From positions 1-64,000 of the forward strand of contig BAXE01000007.1 of NCBI GenBank assembly GCA_001310415.1: 64,000 bases of DNA, given 5' to 3'. Positions 20,921 through 29,827 of the stretch are shown here, one piece after another (within the stretch, counting starts at the first letter, position 1; each line of letters opens with the position of its first letter). The stretch comes from Enterovibrio sp. JCM 19048. Its GTDB lineage: Bacteria > Pseudomonadota > Gammaproteobacteria > Enterobacterales > Vibrionaceae. The translations under genes were made by a program, and so were the position numbers. Under the pieces are notes generated by a model. It ran no database searches and was not told the DNA's origin. It saw only the letters and a program-made list of their open reading frames with translations.

Positions 20921-21002
20921 TTTGAAATTCAGGTAGCGTCAGGAAAGCGCGGATATAGCGATGCTATAACTCACCATCAGCGCTACGTGCGTTGATTTCA
21001 AA
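20921..21002. repeat. Nested inverted repeat upstream of cusC
   Basis: Outer arms TTTGAAAT/ATTTCAAA (20921-20928, 20995-21002), inner arms GTAGCG/CGCTAC (20933-20938, 20981-20986) and a central TATAGCGATGCTATA. It lies between the first cus gene and cusC, so it may modulate read-through or be a mobile-derived repeat. Confidence 0.5.
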
Positions 21003-21022
21003 CGAATCTGGATGTGTTGGAT

Positions 21023-21412
21023 TTAGGCTATCGGTGGTCGGTAGAGAGATTGGGGGCGTTCGATTATAGCGATGCGCTGATCAGAGTTGATCAGTGCCAG
21101 CTTGGTTTTATGCTGTGGGGATTGGGATTCTGTGGTCAGAAACGCGAATGCGCTGAAACAGGTGGCTGGGCAGCAGTCGTGGCTCATGCCGGACTCTGAA
21201 CCGCACTCAGGTGCGGATTGGGCAACCTTCGCCATGTGCTTGGCGTGCGGGTTATCAGCCATTGTTTCCATACTGCAGCCGCTCATCGATTGATGTTGCT
21301 GGGGCTGCATATCCATCATGGTCATGGTTGCGCCAGACGCAATACCGGACATCAGCATGGCTATCACGCTGAAGATTGAAATCCAGTATGTTCTGATTTT
21401 GGATATACGCAT
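21023..21412 (-). CDS. Small exported Met/His/Cys-rich protein of the cus operon
   Basis: About 129 residues. N-terminal helix and signal (MRISKIRTYWISIFSVIAML) are followed by a Met/His/Cys-rich mature part: MDMQPQQHQSMSGCSMETM, HAKHM, and SHDCCPATCFS. Such composition suggests copper binding. The frame opens at TTG 21433, but ATG 21412 falls about 25 bases after the predicted transcription start. It is the first gene behind the CueR-type promoter. I cannot assign a named family; similar small proteins accompany copper pumps in vibrios. Confidence 0.65.
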   Translation of the reverse strand: MRISKIRTYWISIFSVIAMLMSGIASGATMTMMDMQPQQHQSMSGCSMETMADNPHAKHMAKVAQSAPECGSESGMSHDCCPATCFSAFAFLTTESQSPQHKTKLALINSDQRIAIIERPQSLYRPPIA

Positions 21413-21443
21413 CTGACTACAATGGTTAAACAAACTGAGTGAG

Positions 21444-21474
21444 AGTGTAAACCTTACCCCTAAGGTAAGGTCAA
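21444..21474 (-). promoter_or_regulatory. MerR/CueR-type copper-inducible promoter
   Basis: On the minus strand TTGACC (21469-21474) and TACACT (21444-21449) are separated by 19 bases. Between them is the dyad ACCTTACC/GGTAAGGT (21451-21458, 21464-21471). The over-long spacer with an ACCTT-type dyad is the hallmark of promoters untwisted by CueR or related MerR activators. No merR-family gene is in the window. Confidence 0.8.
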
Positions 21475-21495
21475 TATTTTCAATTCAAATTATTC

Positions 21496-21531
21496 ATTTG
21501 CGGCTAAACATTCGTCACGCGTGCCGCAAAT
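21496..21531 (-). terminator. Hairpin after the first iol operon
   Basis: Arms ATTTGCGGC/GCCGCAAAT with an 18-base loop, about 40 bases past the oxidoreductase stop on the minus strand. There is no clean U-tract, so termination is likely but not certain. Confidence 0.5.
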
Positions 21532-21571
21532 TTGAACAAAGTGATGCGTATTTATCTTAGTGCATTTGGGG

Positions 21572-22737
21572 TCATACCGTTTTTAGCGTTTCCCACAGAC
21601 CTTCGTTGTCCCGGGAACGGACGGCGGCATAAACGAAGGCCATGCCATTTGCACCATCCTCTACAGTCGGGTTCCACAAAGTGAGCGGATCGGGCCGTGT
21701 GCCTGTCATGTCATCGATGATGTTGGATGCAAAATCCAGATACAGATTGGCAAACGCTTCGCGATAACCTTCAGGGTGCCCGATAGCAACATGACCACCG
21801 TGACGGCCTGCGGCGGATAAACCGTTGCCGCCCTTTGTCAGGATATAGGCAGGTTTGTCGATTGGCCTGACGATTAGCTCGTTTGGCTGTTCCTGATGCC
21901 ACTCAAGTCCGCCTTTGGTGCCGTAAACCGTAAAGCTGAGCCCATGCACACCGCCTGCAGCGGCTTGCGTCACCCAGAATACGCCACGTGCTTTGTTGGG
22001 ATAACGAAGCAAAATGCCGCAGTAATCGTCAGCCGCACGGCCTTCAACGACGGAGGTCACATCTGCTGCCAATTCGTTCGCTTCCATGCCGATAACATAG
22101 GATGTCAGGTGATAACTGTGGGTGGCGATATCGCCGAGGATCAGCGATGGCCCTGCAATGGAAGGATCCATGTGCCAGTTGTTGCCATTGCGTTCAGCTT
22201 CTGTAAGTTCGGCAAGGTGCCCCTGAACATAATTGCTTTGCACCATAGTGATGTCGCCAATATCACCAGACGCGACCATATCCCGCGCTTGTCTAACCAT
22301 GGCATAGCCGCTGTAACCGTAGGCGACGCAAAAGCGTTTTCCGGTGCGTTTGACCAGTGCAACCAGTTCGACTGCTTCCTGCTCTGTCATCGTCAGGGGC
22401 TTTTCGCAGAAAACGTGGAGCCCGGCTTCAAGCGCCTGGCATGCCAATGCATAGTGACTATTGTTGGGCGTCATGATAGCAAGGGCGTCGATAGGTTCAG
22501 CTTGAGCGGCTTCCCCTTCGAACAGTGCATCCGGGTCGGCATAAGGCGTGCAATGCCCATGGCTTTTCCTGCTTCAACAGAGCGTTCAGGGTTAGAAGAG
22601 AACACACCGGCAACAACTTCAAACTCTTCATGCATGGTGGCGGCCGAGCGGTGAATTGCGCCGATAAAGGAATCTGGCCCTCCGCCAATCACGCCCAGTC
22701 TCAGTCTGCGTCCCAGCGTTTTAGTTGCCTTGCTCAT
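21572..22737 (-). CDS. Gfo/Idh/MocA-family oxidoreductase (one frameshift)
   Basis: NAD(P)-dependent dehydrogenase of about 388 residues. The Rossmann motif GVIGGGPDSFIG is at residues 14-26 and the family EKP motif appears as HVFCEKPLTM. The C-terminal substrate domain contains DIATHSYHLTSYV, where His is the probable catalytic residue. The frame breaks near 22545; one base restores YADPDALFEG and the strand leading to IMTPNN. Last gene of the minus-strand iol operon. It probably oxidises an inositol isomer (scyllo-inositol dehydrogenases such as IolX/IolW are relatives), but the substrate is unproven. Confidence 0.75.
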
Positions 22738-22760
22738 GCTCTCTCCTTGTTGATAATGAA

Positions 22761-23597
22761 TTAGCGGCTAGGTGCCAGCAGTGTCAAAACCCGCATTGCC
22801 TCTTCCTTGAGTGCTGGCAAAGCACGGGAAGCGAAATACTGACGGTCAAATTTATCCGGTGACATTTCCATTTCACTGCGGATGGCATTGCCAAACGCCA
22901 TGCGAAGCGTGGTGCCTACATTGAATTTAGCCACTCTGTGTGTTTTGAGGATGCGTAAATCGTTTTCAGCGATGCCGGTAGTGCCGTGGATCACCAGCGG
23001 TAACTGTGTCAGCTTTTCAATCTCTTCGAGCAGAGTGTAATCAATCGGGCTGCCCGCCTCGGTCATGCGGTGGACGTTGCCGATGGAAATGGCCATGGCA
23101 TCCACACCGCTCTGCACAGCAAAGACGGCAGCTTCATCCGGCAGGGTGAGGGCAGATTTAATGTGATCCCGACCTTCTTGATAGGGGACGGAGCCCAATT
23201 CACCTTCGACGGATACACCCACGGCATGGGCGACCTGTACCACCTGTTGGGTGCGGCGTATATTTTCTGCCAATGGCAACTGGGAGCCGTCAAACATCAC
23301 GGAGCTGAACCCTGCGTGGATAGCGCGGTAAACAATCTGCTCGTCATAGCAGTGGTCGAGGTGGACACAGACCTTCGCCGTGCTGGCTTTCGCCATCGGC
23401 AATAACAACCCCGCCATGGCTTCGACACCTGCCAAATCCACCATGTCTTTGTTTACGGCCAGGATCACTGGAAGATCCAGTGTCTCTGCCGCGGCAATGA
23501 CTGCCTGCGCTTCTTCAATGCCAAAGACGTTGCAACAGGCGACAGCGCCGTCAGAGGCGGCTGCGGCAGGGAGCAAATCGGTTAAATTCACCAGCAT
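22761..23597 (-). CDS. Class II aldolase, IolJ-like
   Basis: An intact 278-residue Zn-dependent class II aldolase. Metal and catalytic landmarks are VHLDHCYD near residue 78, EGELG near residue 130, LVIHGTTG near 200 and KFNVGTTLR near 225. IolJ cleaves 2-deoxy-5-keto-gluconate 6-phosphate to dihydroxyacetone phosphate and malonate semialdehyde. Its place between iolB and a dehydrogenase, downstream of the iolC kinase that makes this substrate, supports that role over a glycolytic one. Confidence 0.78.
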   Translation of the reverse strand: MLVNLTDLLPAAAASDGAVACCNVFGIEEAQAVIAAAETLDLPVILAVNKDMVDLAGVEAMAGLLLPMAKASTAKVCVHLDHCYDEQIVYRAIHAGFSSVMFDGSQLPLAENIRRTQQVVQVAHAVGVSVEGELGSVPYQEGRDHIKSALTLPDEAAVFAVQSGVDAMAISIGNVHRMTEAGSPIDYTLLEEIEKLTQLPLVIHGTTGIAENDLRILKTHRVAKFNVGTTLRMAFGNAIRSEMEMSPDKFDRQYFASRALPALKEEAMRVLTLLAPSR

Positions 23598-23609
23598 GAT
23601 GGACTCCCG

Positions 23610-24465
23610 TTATTTGAATTTGGCAATCATGTCTTTGATGCCCGGAATGGTATGAACCTGATACTCGTGGTGGGGATCGAAGTATTGCACCAGAGAAGGG
23701 CTTTTCTCACCGACAATAATGGTGAAGTAGTACATCTCGTAACCCGGGGCGGCGACAGAAGGGTGATAGCCTTTATCAATCGCAATCACGCTGCCAGTGC
23801 GGACATGGTAGACCGGCCCAAAATCGTCCTCATGTTCGTAAAGGAACTGCGCCCCAAAGCCATGATCCGGATTGAAACGGAACTGGTAAACCTCCTCATA
23901 ACGGGTTTCCATCGGTGGGCGTTCTTCATCGTGTTTGTGGGGTGGAAAACCAGACCAGCCTCCCGCGCCGACCGTGAAGAGTTCACTCACCAGCAATCGC
24001 CCACGTTTATCGGCATTTTTCTGACCGAGAACATGCTTGATTTTGCGGTGGGTTTTGGTGTCATCGCTGCCGTACTGCACCTTGTCAGTCTCTTCCGGTT
24101 GCACGGCGAAAGGCGCAAACTCGCGACCTTCTTCCGGTTCGTAGCGCCCACCCGCAACCAACACGTCCGCCGTCTCAGAAACGCAGGTAATATGCGCGGT
24201 GCTGCCAACCGGCACATAGACCGCGGCAGGTCACCATCCCAAACTGATTTGCGCTTTCCTATATTTGCAAAGGTTTCGCCATCGACTGTTATGTCGCAGG
24301 TGCCGCCCGCCAGCACAACGGCTGATTCATAACCTTCGAGTTGGTATTGATAAGTTTCTCCTTGCGAGAGTTTCACCGGGTTGAAGTAGCACAGAGGAGT
24401 GGTGTCGTCATTCACGCCAATCACTGGCTCGTTGCGGTTGTCGAAAGGGGGATGTGCTTACCCAT
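23610..24465 (-). CDS. iolB: 5-deoxy-glucuronate isomerase (two frameshifts)
   Basis: Cupin-fold enzyme converting 5-deoxy-glucuronate to 2-deoxy-5-keto-gluconate. Family landmarks include SGFPPHKHDEE (metal-binding His/Glu), EEVYQFRFNPDHGFG and YHPSVAAPGYEMYY. ATG 24465 is 3 bases after iolC. The beginning needs one more C in the C run around 24448-24452 to give HIPPFDNRNEPV, and one base near 24228 to give DGDLPAVYVPVGS. Repaired length of about 285 residues fits the family. Confidence 0.85.
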
Positions 24466-24468
24466 GAT

Positions 24469-25540
24469 TCACTCCTTGATGACTTTATGTGACGTTGTCA
24501 CATCTTGATTTAAGACGGGGCTTGAGAATTGGTAGCTGCGACTCAGCATGAAAGCTTTGAGGGATTCGAGATCCGACATGGCATCGGCGCAGGTATCGCC
24601 GGTGACATTAATAGCGGCGTTGGCTGCGCCCATGCAACGGCATCTTGCAATGTGCAGCTATTCAGCAAACCAAATAAAAGGGCAGCTGCGAAGGCATCGC
24701 CCGCACCATAGGGTTTTCGCGCTTCTACTTGAAATATTGGTTGAGAAAGGCCGGTGAGGTTGTTGTTACCGTCCAGCCCGAACACTTCGCATCCTTCTGC
24801 ACCACCTTTGACAATGACAAGCTCTGTGTTGCCACTTAGAAGTTCCGAAGCCGCACTGACATGCCTTTCTTCAATGTCATGAGGGAATCCCATGACTGCA
24901 AATTCTTCGCGGTTTCCGATCACCACATCGCTGAACGAAGCCGCGAGTCGATACAAATGAGGGGGATCTTCCGCGGATGCCCATGAGTAGGGACGATAGT
25001 CGAGATCCAGCACAACCAAAGTGCCTGCCATCTGTGCCATTTGCATGGCACAGATGGTCGCTTCCCGTGAAGGGCTGGTGGAAAGAGCGGTGCCGGAAAC
25101 GAACAGACAGCGGGCGTTACTGATGTAATGGCTGTCAATGTGTTCCACCGACAAAGCGAGATCAGCGGCGTTGTTCCGGTAGATCACCACCTCTGGCTCT
25201 GGGCGAAGTTCTGCAACGGCAAGGCTGGTGCGGTATTCACCGGAGAGTGTCGCCACACCGCCGAGATTGATGCCTTTGCCTTCCATGTAGCGCGCACGTA
25301 GCGGCCTTGTGCGTCGTCGGTCAGGCAGGAAATAAAACCAGCCTTGGCTCCAAGTGTCGCTAATCCAATAGCCACATTGGCCGGGGAACCGCCGACACAC
25401 TTTTTAAAGCCTGGCTCAGCGTTAAAATCTGCGCCGTCTGTGGTGCCATAGAAATCAACCCCAGCGCGACCCAGACAAATAACGTCGATGTCGCGGTCGT
25501 TATTCGCTTCCCAGCCGGAAAGTTGGATTGACTCAGTCAT
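24469..25540 (-). CDS. iolC: 5-dehydro-2-deoxygluconokinase (at least two frameshifts)
   Basis: PfkB/ribokinase-family kinase phosphorylating 2-deoxy-5-keto-gluconate. The N-terminal signature is DVICLGRAGVDFYG with CVGGSPANVAIGLA, and the C-terminal one RKPYGAGDAFAAALL with Asp as catalytic base. Breaks lie near 25295 and 24630; after the second, one G restores AWGAANAAINVTG and carries the frame to TGA at 24469, just before iolB. ATG 25540 overlaps the stop of the upstream oxidoreductase. A second IolC, fused to DUF2090, is at 38507. Confidence 0.85.
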
Positions 25541-26708
25541 AATCCACCCACACTGCGCCGTTATCCGCTGACCGGACACAGGCGTTCACCATTTTCACGC
25601 CATCAATGCCGCCGTCGATATCCGGATACCAATGGGTTTCCAGGAAGGCGTGGTCGCCACGGTCAAAGGCGTCAATTGCCAGTGCATAGCGGTGATAAAG
25701 GTTCGCCCACGATTCGAAAAAGCCTTCAGCATGGCCGCCACCCTGACGGTTCGCGCTGACACCCGGATCATCGTTGTAGAGATAGCCCATTCCACGTTCC
25801 AGAATCCGTACCGGCTCGCCCTGAATTTCGTAGCGAAGCTGGTTGGGATATTCGTCCCACCACTCAAGGCTCGCTTTTTCACCCACGATACGGATTTTCT
25901 GCTGGTGCATGGAGCCGCTGTTGATCGCGCTCGCCCATAGCGTGCCGACGGCTCCACCTTCAAACAGGAAGACGATGTGGGCGTTGTCTTCCAACGGTGC
26001 GCGGGACGGAATAAAGCTCTGGCGTGAACACATCAAGGATTTCACTTTCAGCCCGGTGATCATGCCTGCCATGTAGAAAGGATGTGTACCGCAATCACCA
26101 ATGATAAAGCTGGGCCCCGAGACTTCCGGATTCATGCGCCATTTTGCACCCGGGCTGTTTTTTTCAATTTCAGTGTTGTGAAATCCATGGGCGAAGGACA
26201 TCTGCACCACGCGCACCGCACCAATATCGCCGCGCTGAACCATTTCACGCGCCTGTTGTACCATGGGAAAGCCGGTGTAACCGTACATCACTGCCAGCAT
26301 TTTGTTTTGCTGTTGCGCCAGTGCTTTCAGTTCAATGGCATCTTCGACATGAATGGTCACGGGTTTTTCGCACACCACGTGCAAGCCCGCTTCCAGTGCG
26401 GCTTTAGCAATTTCATGGTGGGTAGCATTGGGCGTGGCGATGGACACTGCCTGAATGCCGTCTTCACGTTTCGCTTCTTCCGCGAACATGGTTTTGTAAT
26501 CGGGATAGCAGCGCTCAGGATCCAAACCAAGGTTGACGCCAAAATCGCGGCAACGGTCTGGGTCAATATCCAACGCGCCAGCTATGAACTGGAACAGTCT
26601 GTCCCGCTGCGCGGCAGCGCGATGTGAATAGCCGATTTCACTGCCCCGGCCGCCGCCAACCATTCCCCAGCGAATGGGCGTTTCGAAATGCATCTCTTCA
26701 TTAAACAT
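25533..26708 (-). CDS. Gfo/Idh/MocA-family oxidoreductase in iol operon
   Basis: Intact protein of 391 residues starting at ATG 26708 behind AAGGAG. It has a Rossmann motif GMVGGGRGSEIG, VVCEKPVTI, and a long C-terminal sugar-binding domain (FIIGDCGTHPFYMAGM, WWDEYPNQLRYE). Its size and insertions match the larger inositol/sugar dehydrogenases such as scyllo-inosose-forming IolX/IolW relatives rather than B. subtilis IolG. It is translated between iolD and iolC. Substrate is inferred from the operon only. Confidence 0.75.
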   Translation of the reverse strand: MFNEEMHFETPIRWGMVGGGRGSEIGYSHRAAAQRDRLFQFIAGALDIDPDRCRDFGVNLGLDPERCYPDYKTMFAEEAKREDGIQAVSIATPNATHHEIAKAALEAGLHVVCEKPVTIHVEDAIELKALAQQQNKMLAVMYGYTGFPMVQQAREMVQRGDIGAVRVVQMSFAHGFHNTEIEKNSPGAKWRMNPEVSGPSFIIGDCGTHPFYMAGMITGLKVKSLMCSRQSFIPSRAPLEDNAHIVFLFEGGAVGTLWASAINSGSMHQQKIRIVGEKASLEWWDEYPNQLRYEIQGEPVRILERGMGYLYNDDPGVSANRQGGGHAEGFFESWANLYHRYALAIDAFDRGDHAFLETHWYPDIDGGIDGVKMVNACVRSADNGAVWVDYD

Positions 26709-26728
26709 GCCTTTACTCCTTGTTGTTC

Positions 26729-28582
26729 TCAAACGCCACGACGCTGGTGTTTGCGTCCTTTTTCCCAGTTGTCCCGCGCATCAATAATGCTTGGGTTATC
26801 GGTTTCCTGCGCCAACCCCACTTCCCACCAGGCATCACAGGTCGACCATTTGGTATCGTCAATATCAACAACCAGCACGTAAGTGCGGTCGGCGGCTTTG
26901 GCACGGGCAAAGGCTTCTTCGAAATCACTGAGCTGGGTGACTTTCTCGGCCAGCGCACCAAGCCCTTTGGCATGGCTGACAAAATCAACACGGGGGAGCG
27001 GGTAGTCGCGCTCCGTGGTGCAGTCTTCCAGTTGGTTGTTAAATGCAGTGTTGCCGGTATTGGTTTGCAGCTTGCGGATAACCGCGAAGCCGCCGTTATC
27101 ACACACCACCACAATCATCTTGTGACCGGTGAGAACCGAGCTGTAGATGTCGGAATTCATCATCAGGTAAGAGCCATCACCGACCATGACGATGGATTCA
27201 TGCTCAGGCCGCGCGATTTTATTGCCCCAACCCGCGGCGATTTCATACCCCATGCAGGAAAAACCGAATTCCACATCCAGCGAATCAGGAAATCGGGTCT
27301 GCCAGTTCATGGCAATTTCCGCCGGCAGGCCACCGGCTGCGGTAATCACACGGTCTCCCTCGTTAGTGAGGTAATTCACCTTATTAACCACCTGCGCATA
27401 GGAAGGCAGGGCGGTATCCGTTGCGGCTGTCCGGCTGTTAACTATGTCATCCCAGGCTGCCTTTTCTTTTTGGCAATATTCAATCCAGTTAGATTCTGTT
27501 TGCCAGTCATCAAGCTGTTTATCGAGCTGCAGCAGAGAGTCCCGCGCATCGCCAATCACCGTTTGCGCCAAGTGTTTGCTGGCGTCGTGCCTGCCAACGT
27601 TAATGGTGATGAGTTTGAAATCCGGGTTGCGGAATACCGTCCAAGAACCGGTGGTGAAATCCTGCAAACGTGTGCCAACGGCCAGTACTACATCGGCTTC
27701 ATTGGCAATGTGGTTGGCGCTGTCTGAACCTGTGGTGCCGATAGGGCCGCCGTGCAACGGATGATCATCGTTGAGAAGCGTGCGGCCAGCGATGGTGCTG
27801 ACAACCGGGATTTGGTGCTTCTCTGCAAATTCGATAAGGGTATCCCGTGCTCCCGAATAAACCACACCGCCGCCAGCAATGATCATTGGTCGTTTAGCAC
27901 GGCGAAGGGCATCGGCGGCGGCTTCAATGTCAGTCAGTTCTGGTTGTGGACGGCGGATACGGTGCACCCGCGGCGCGAAAAAGGCTTCAGGGAAATCCCA
28001 CGCCTGCCCCTGAACATCCTGCGGCAGGCCAATCATGGCGGGGCCGCAGTCTGCGGGATCCAGCATGGTCGCGATAGCCTGTGGCAAGGAAACCAGTAGC
28101 TGGGAAGGCGTCGTGATGCGATCCCAGTAGCGGGTTACGGCTTTAAATGCATCGTTCACAGTGAGTGATGGGTTGGAGAAATGCTCGGTCTGCTGCAGCA
28201 CAGGATCTGGCAACCGCGACTGAAACGTATCGCCACACAACAGCAAAAGGGGGAGGCGGTTGGTATGTGCCACGCCTGCTGCGGTCATCATGTTGGATGC
28301 ACCTGGGCCGACAGATGAGGTTGCAATGCCGATGCGTCGACGCTGGTTGGCACGGGCATAGGCCACTGCAGCTAGTGCCATGGATTGTTCGTTTTGCCCC
28401 CGCCAGGTCGGAAACACCGACTGGTTCTCGTAAAGCTGTTGCCCAAGGCAGGTCACGTTGCCGTGGCCGAAAATGGCAAATGCACAACCAAACAGCGGCT
28501 CGACCTTACCTTCATGCTCAATTTGCTGGGCGGCAAGGAAGCGAACAAGCGCCTGAGCCGTCGTCATTCTGATGGTACCCAT
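26729..28582 (-). CDS. iolD: 3D-trihydroxycyclohexane-1,2-dione hydrolase
   Basis: Intact 617-residue thiamine-diphosphate enzyme that opens the ring of trihydroxycyclohexanedione in inositol catabolism. The N-terminal domain has FGHGNVTCLG and the catalytic-Glu region FPTWRGQNEQSMA; the central domain starts near residue 215. The C-terminal ThDP motif is MVGDGSYLMMN (GDG...N). AGGAG lies 8 bases before ATG 28582. It heads the minus-strand operon iolD-Gfo-iolC-iolB-aldolase-Gfo. A second iolD occurs at 62818. Confidence 0.92.
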   Translation of the reverse strand: MGTIRMTTAQALVRFLAAQQIEHEGKVEPLFGCAFAIFGHGNVTCLGQQLYENQSVFPTWRGQNEQSMALAAVAYARANQRRRIGIATSSVGPGASNMMTAAGVAHTNRLPLLLLCGDTFQSRLPDPVLQQTEHFSNPSLTVNDAFKAVTRYWDRITTPSQLLVSLPQAIATMLDPADCGPAMIGLPQDVQGQAWDFPEAFFAPRVHRIRRPQPELTDIEAAADALRRAKRPMIIAGGGVVYSGARDTLIEFAEKHQIPVVSTIAGRTLLNDDHPLHGGPIGTTGSDSANHIANEADVVLAVGTRLQDFTTGSWTVFRNPDFKLITINVGRHDASKHLAQTVIGDARDSLLQLDKQLDDWQTESNWIEYCQKEKAAWDDIVNSRTAATDTALPSYAQVVNKVNYLTNEGDRVITAAGGLPAEIAMNWQTRFPDSLDVEFGFSCMGYEIAAGWGNKIARPEHESIVMVGDGSYLMMNSDIYSSVLTGHKMIVVVCDNGGFAVIRKLQTNTGNTAFNNQLEDCTTERDYPLPRVDFVSHAKGLGALAEKVTQLSDFEEAFARAKAADRTYVLVVDIDDTKWSTCDAWWEVGLAQETDNPSIIDARDNWEKGRKHQRRGV

Positions 28583-28634
28583 CCGTGCTTCTCCTGAATT
28601 CCATTGACTATTTGTTCAAATACTAGCCATGCAA

Positions 28635-28770
28635 TGAAAATGTTTTCAAATGGTAAAAATGAAAAAGTGTGATCCAAGGCATGTTAAAGGCGCAAAAAGG
28701 CCAGGAAGTGCATATTGACGCAGTTTTGAGACGTTCATTTCGTTGACAAAATGAAAACATTACCATAATT
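28635..28770. promoter_or_regulatory. Divergent iol control region
   Basis: Two related sites flank this 288-base gap. TGAAAATGTTTTCA at 28635-28648 is a palindrome with a TG centre, and the reverse of 28751-28761 repeats AATGTTTTCA. The second lies between TTGACA (28743-28748) and CATAAT (28764-28769), a plus-strand promoter with a short 15-base spacer. A LacI- or RpiR-type repressor acting on both operons is plausible. Confidence 0.5.
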
Positions 28771-28870
28771 GTTTAAAAAGTGTTAACGAGAGGTTGCGTT
28801 AAGGGTGGTTGGTAAAGCCCGGCGCAGGACAAAACAACGTCAGTGTGTTTCTACGACAGGAGGCAATGCC

Positions 28871-29759
28871 TTGGAACTTAAAATCGCCAACGCGCCGTGT
28901 TCATGGGGAATAGAATTTGCGGACAACCCGGCTAACCCGCCATGGAACCAGGTGCTGGATGAGATTGCCGGCGCTGGCTATGGCGCGACAGAGCTGGGGC
29001 CGCTGGGCTACCTGCCAACGGATGCGGAAAGCCTTAAGCAAGCTTTGTCTGAAAGGGAACTGGGATTGATTGCAGGCACCTTGTTTGTGCATCTTCATCG
29101 CCCTGAGGAGCGTGACGCCATTTTGGAGAAGACCCGCGTCACCTGTGAATCCTTCGTCAACAGGCGCGCAGTTTCTCGTGGTCATCGACCATGTCTCTTC
29201 ACCACGCACCGATCAGGCGGGACAGGTGGAAACGGCCACCCGTCTTTCCGATGAACAATGGGATGCCATGATGGAAACCCTGCGCGGCGTCGGTGAAATC
29301 TGCGCCGAGTACGGTATTACGCCTACGCTGCATGCCCATGCAGGCACCTTCATTGAGTACCGCGACGAATTGGATAAAGCCATGCGCGATTTGCCGCCTT
29401 CGCTAATGTCGTTGTGTGTGGATACCGGCCATTGCGTCTATGCAGGAATGGATCCTTGTGAGGTGCTGCGTACCTACAGTGACCGGGTGAAGTATTTACA
29501 TTTCAAAGATATCAATGCCGATGTACTGAAAGCCTCAGTGGCAACCGATACCGATTTTTATACCGCGATTGGAAACAACATTTTCTGTCCGTTGGGGCAG
29601 GGTTGTGTGGACTTTGATGCTGTCCGCCAAACGCTGATTGAGATTGGTTTCAAAGGCTGGGTCACGGTTGAGCAGGATACCGATCCTGCAGCGAAAAGTG
29701 ATGCCAGGACAGACGCCGAGCAAAGCCGGATGTTCATTGAACAGACAGTGATTGCCTGA
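28871..29759 (+). CDS. IolE-like TIM-barrel isomerase/dehydratase (frameshifted)
   Basis: Xylose-isomerase-like TIM barrel, about 296 residues. It starts IANAPCSWGIEFAD after TTG 28871, which has AGGAGG 7 bases upstream; an earlier GTG at 28805 lacks this. Metal-site stretches are TLHAHAGTFIE, LCVDTGHCVYAG, KYLHFKDIN and GWVTVEQD. The frame breaks near 29160 and resumes at GAQFLVVIDHV. It heads the operon with an ABC importer and is divergent from iolD, so inosose dehydratase (IolE) is the best guess, with IolI-type isomerase as the alternative. Confidence 0.72.
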
Positions 29760-29827
29760 CGCAAGGAAGGGCGCAGGTGGCACTCCCTGCCTGCGCTGCC
29801 ATAAACGAAAATGGATTGGAGGTAAGT

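Noticed and set aside
28660-28690. CRP-like site (GTGTGATCC...) in the iolD/iolE gap
   Set aside because: Only one half-site matches TGTGA-N6-TCACA; not enough to call.
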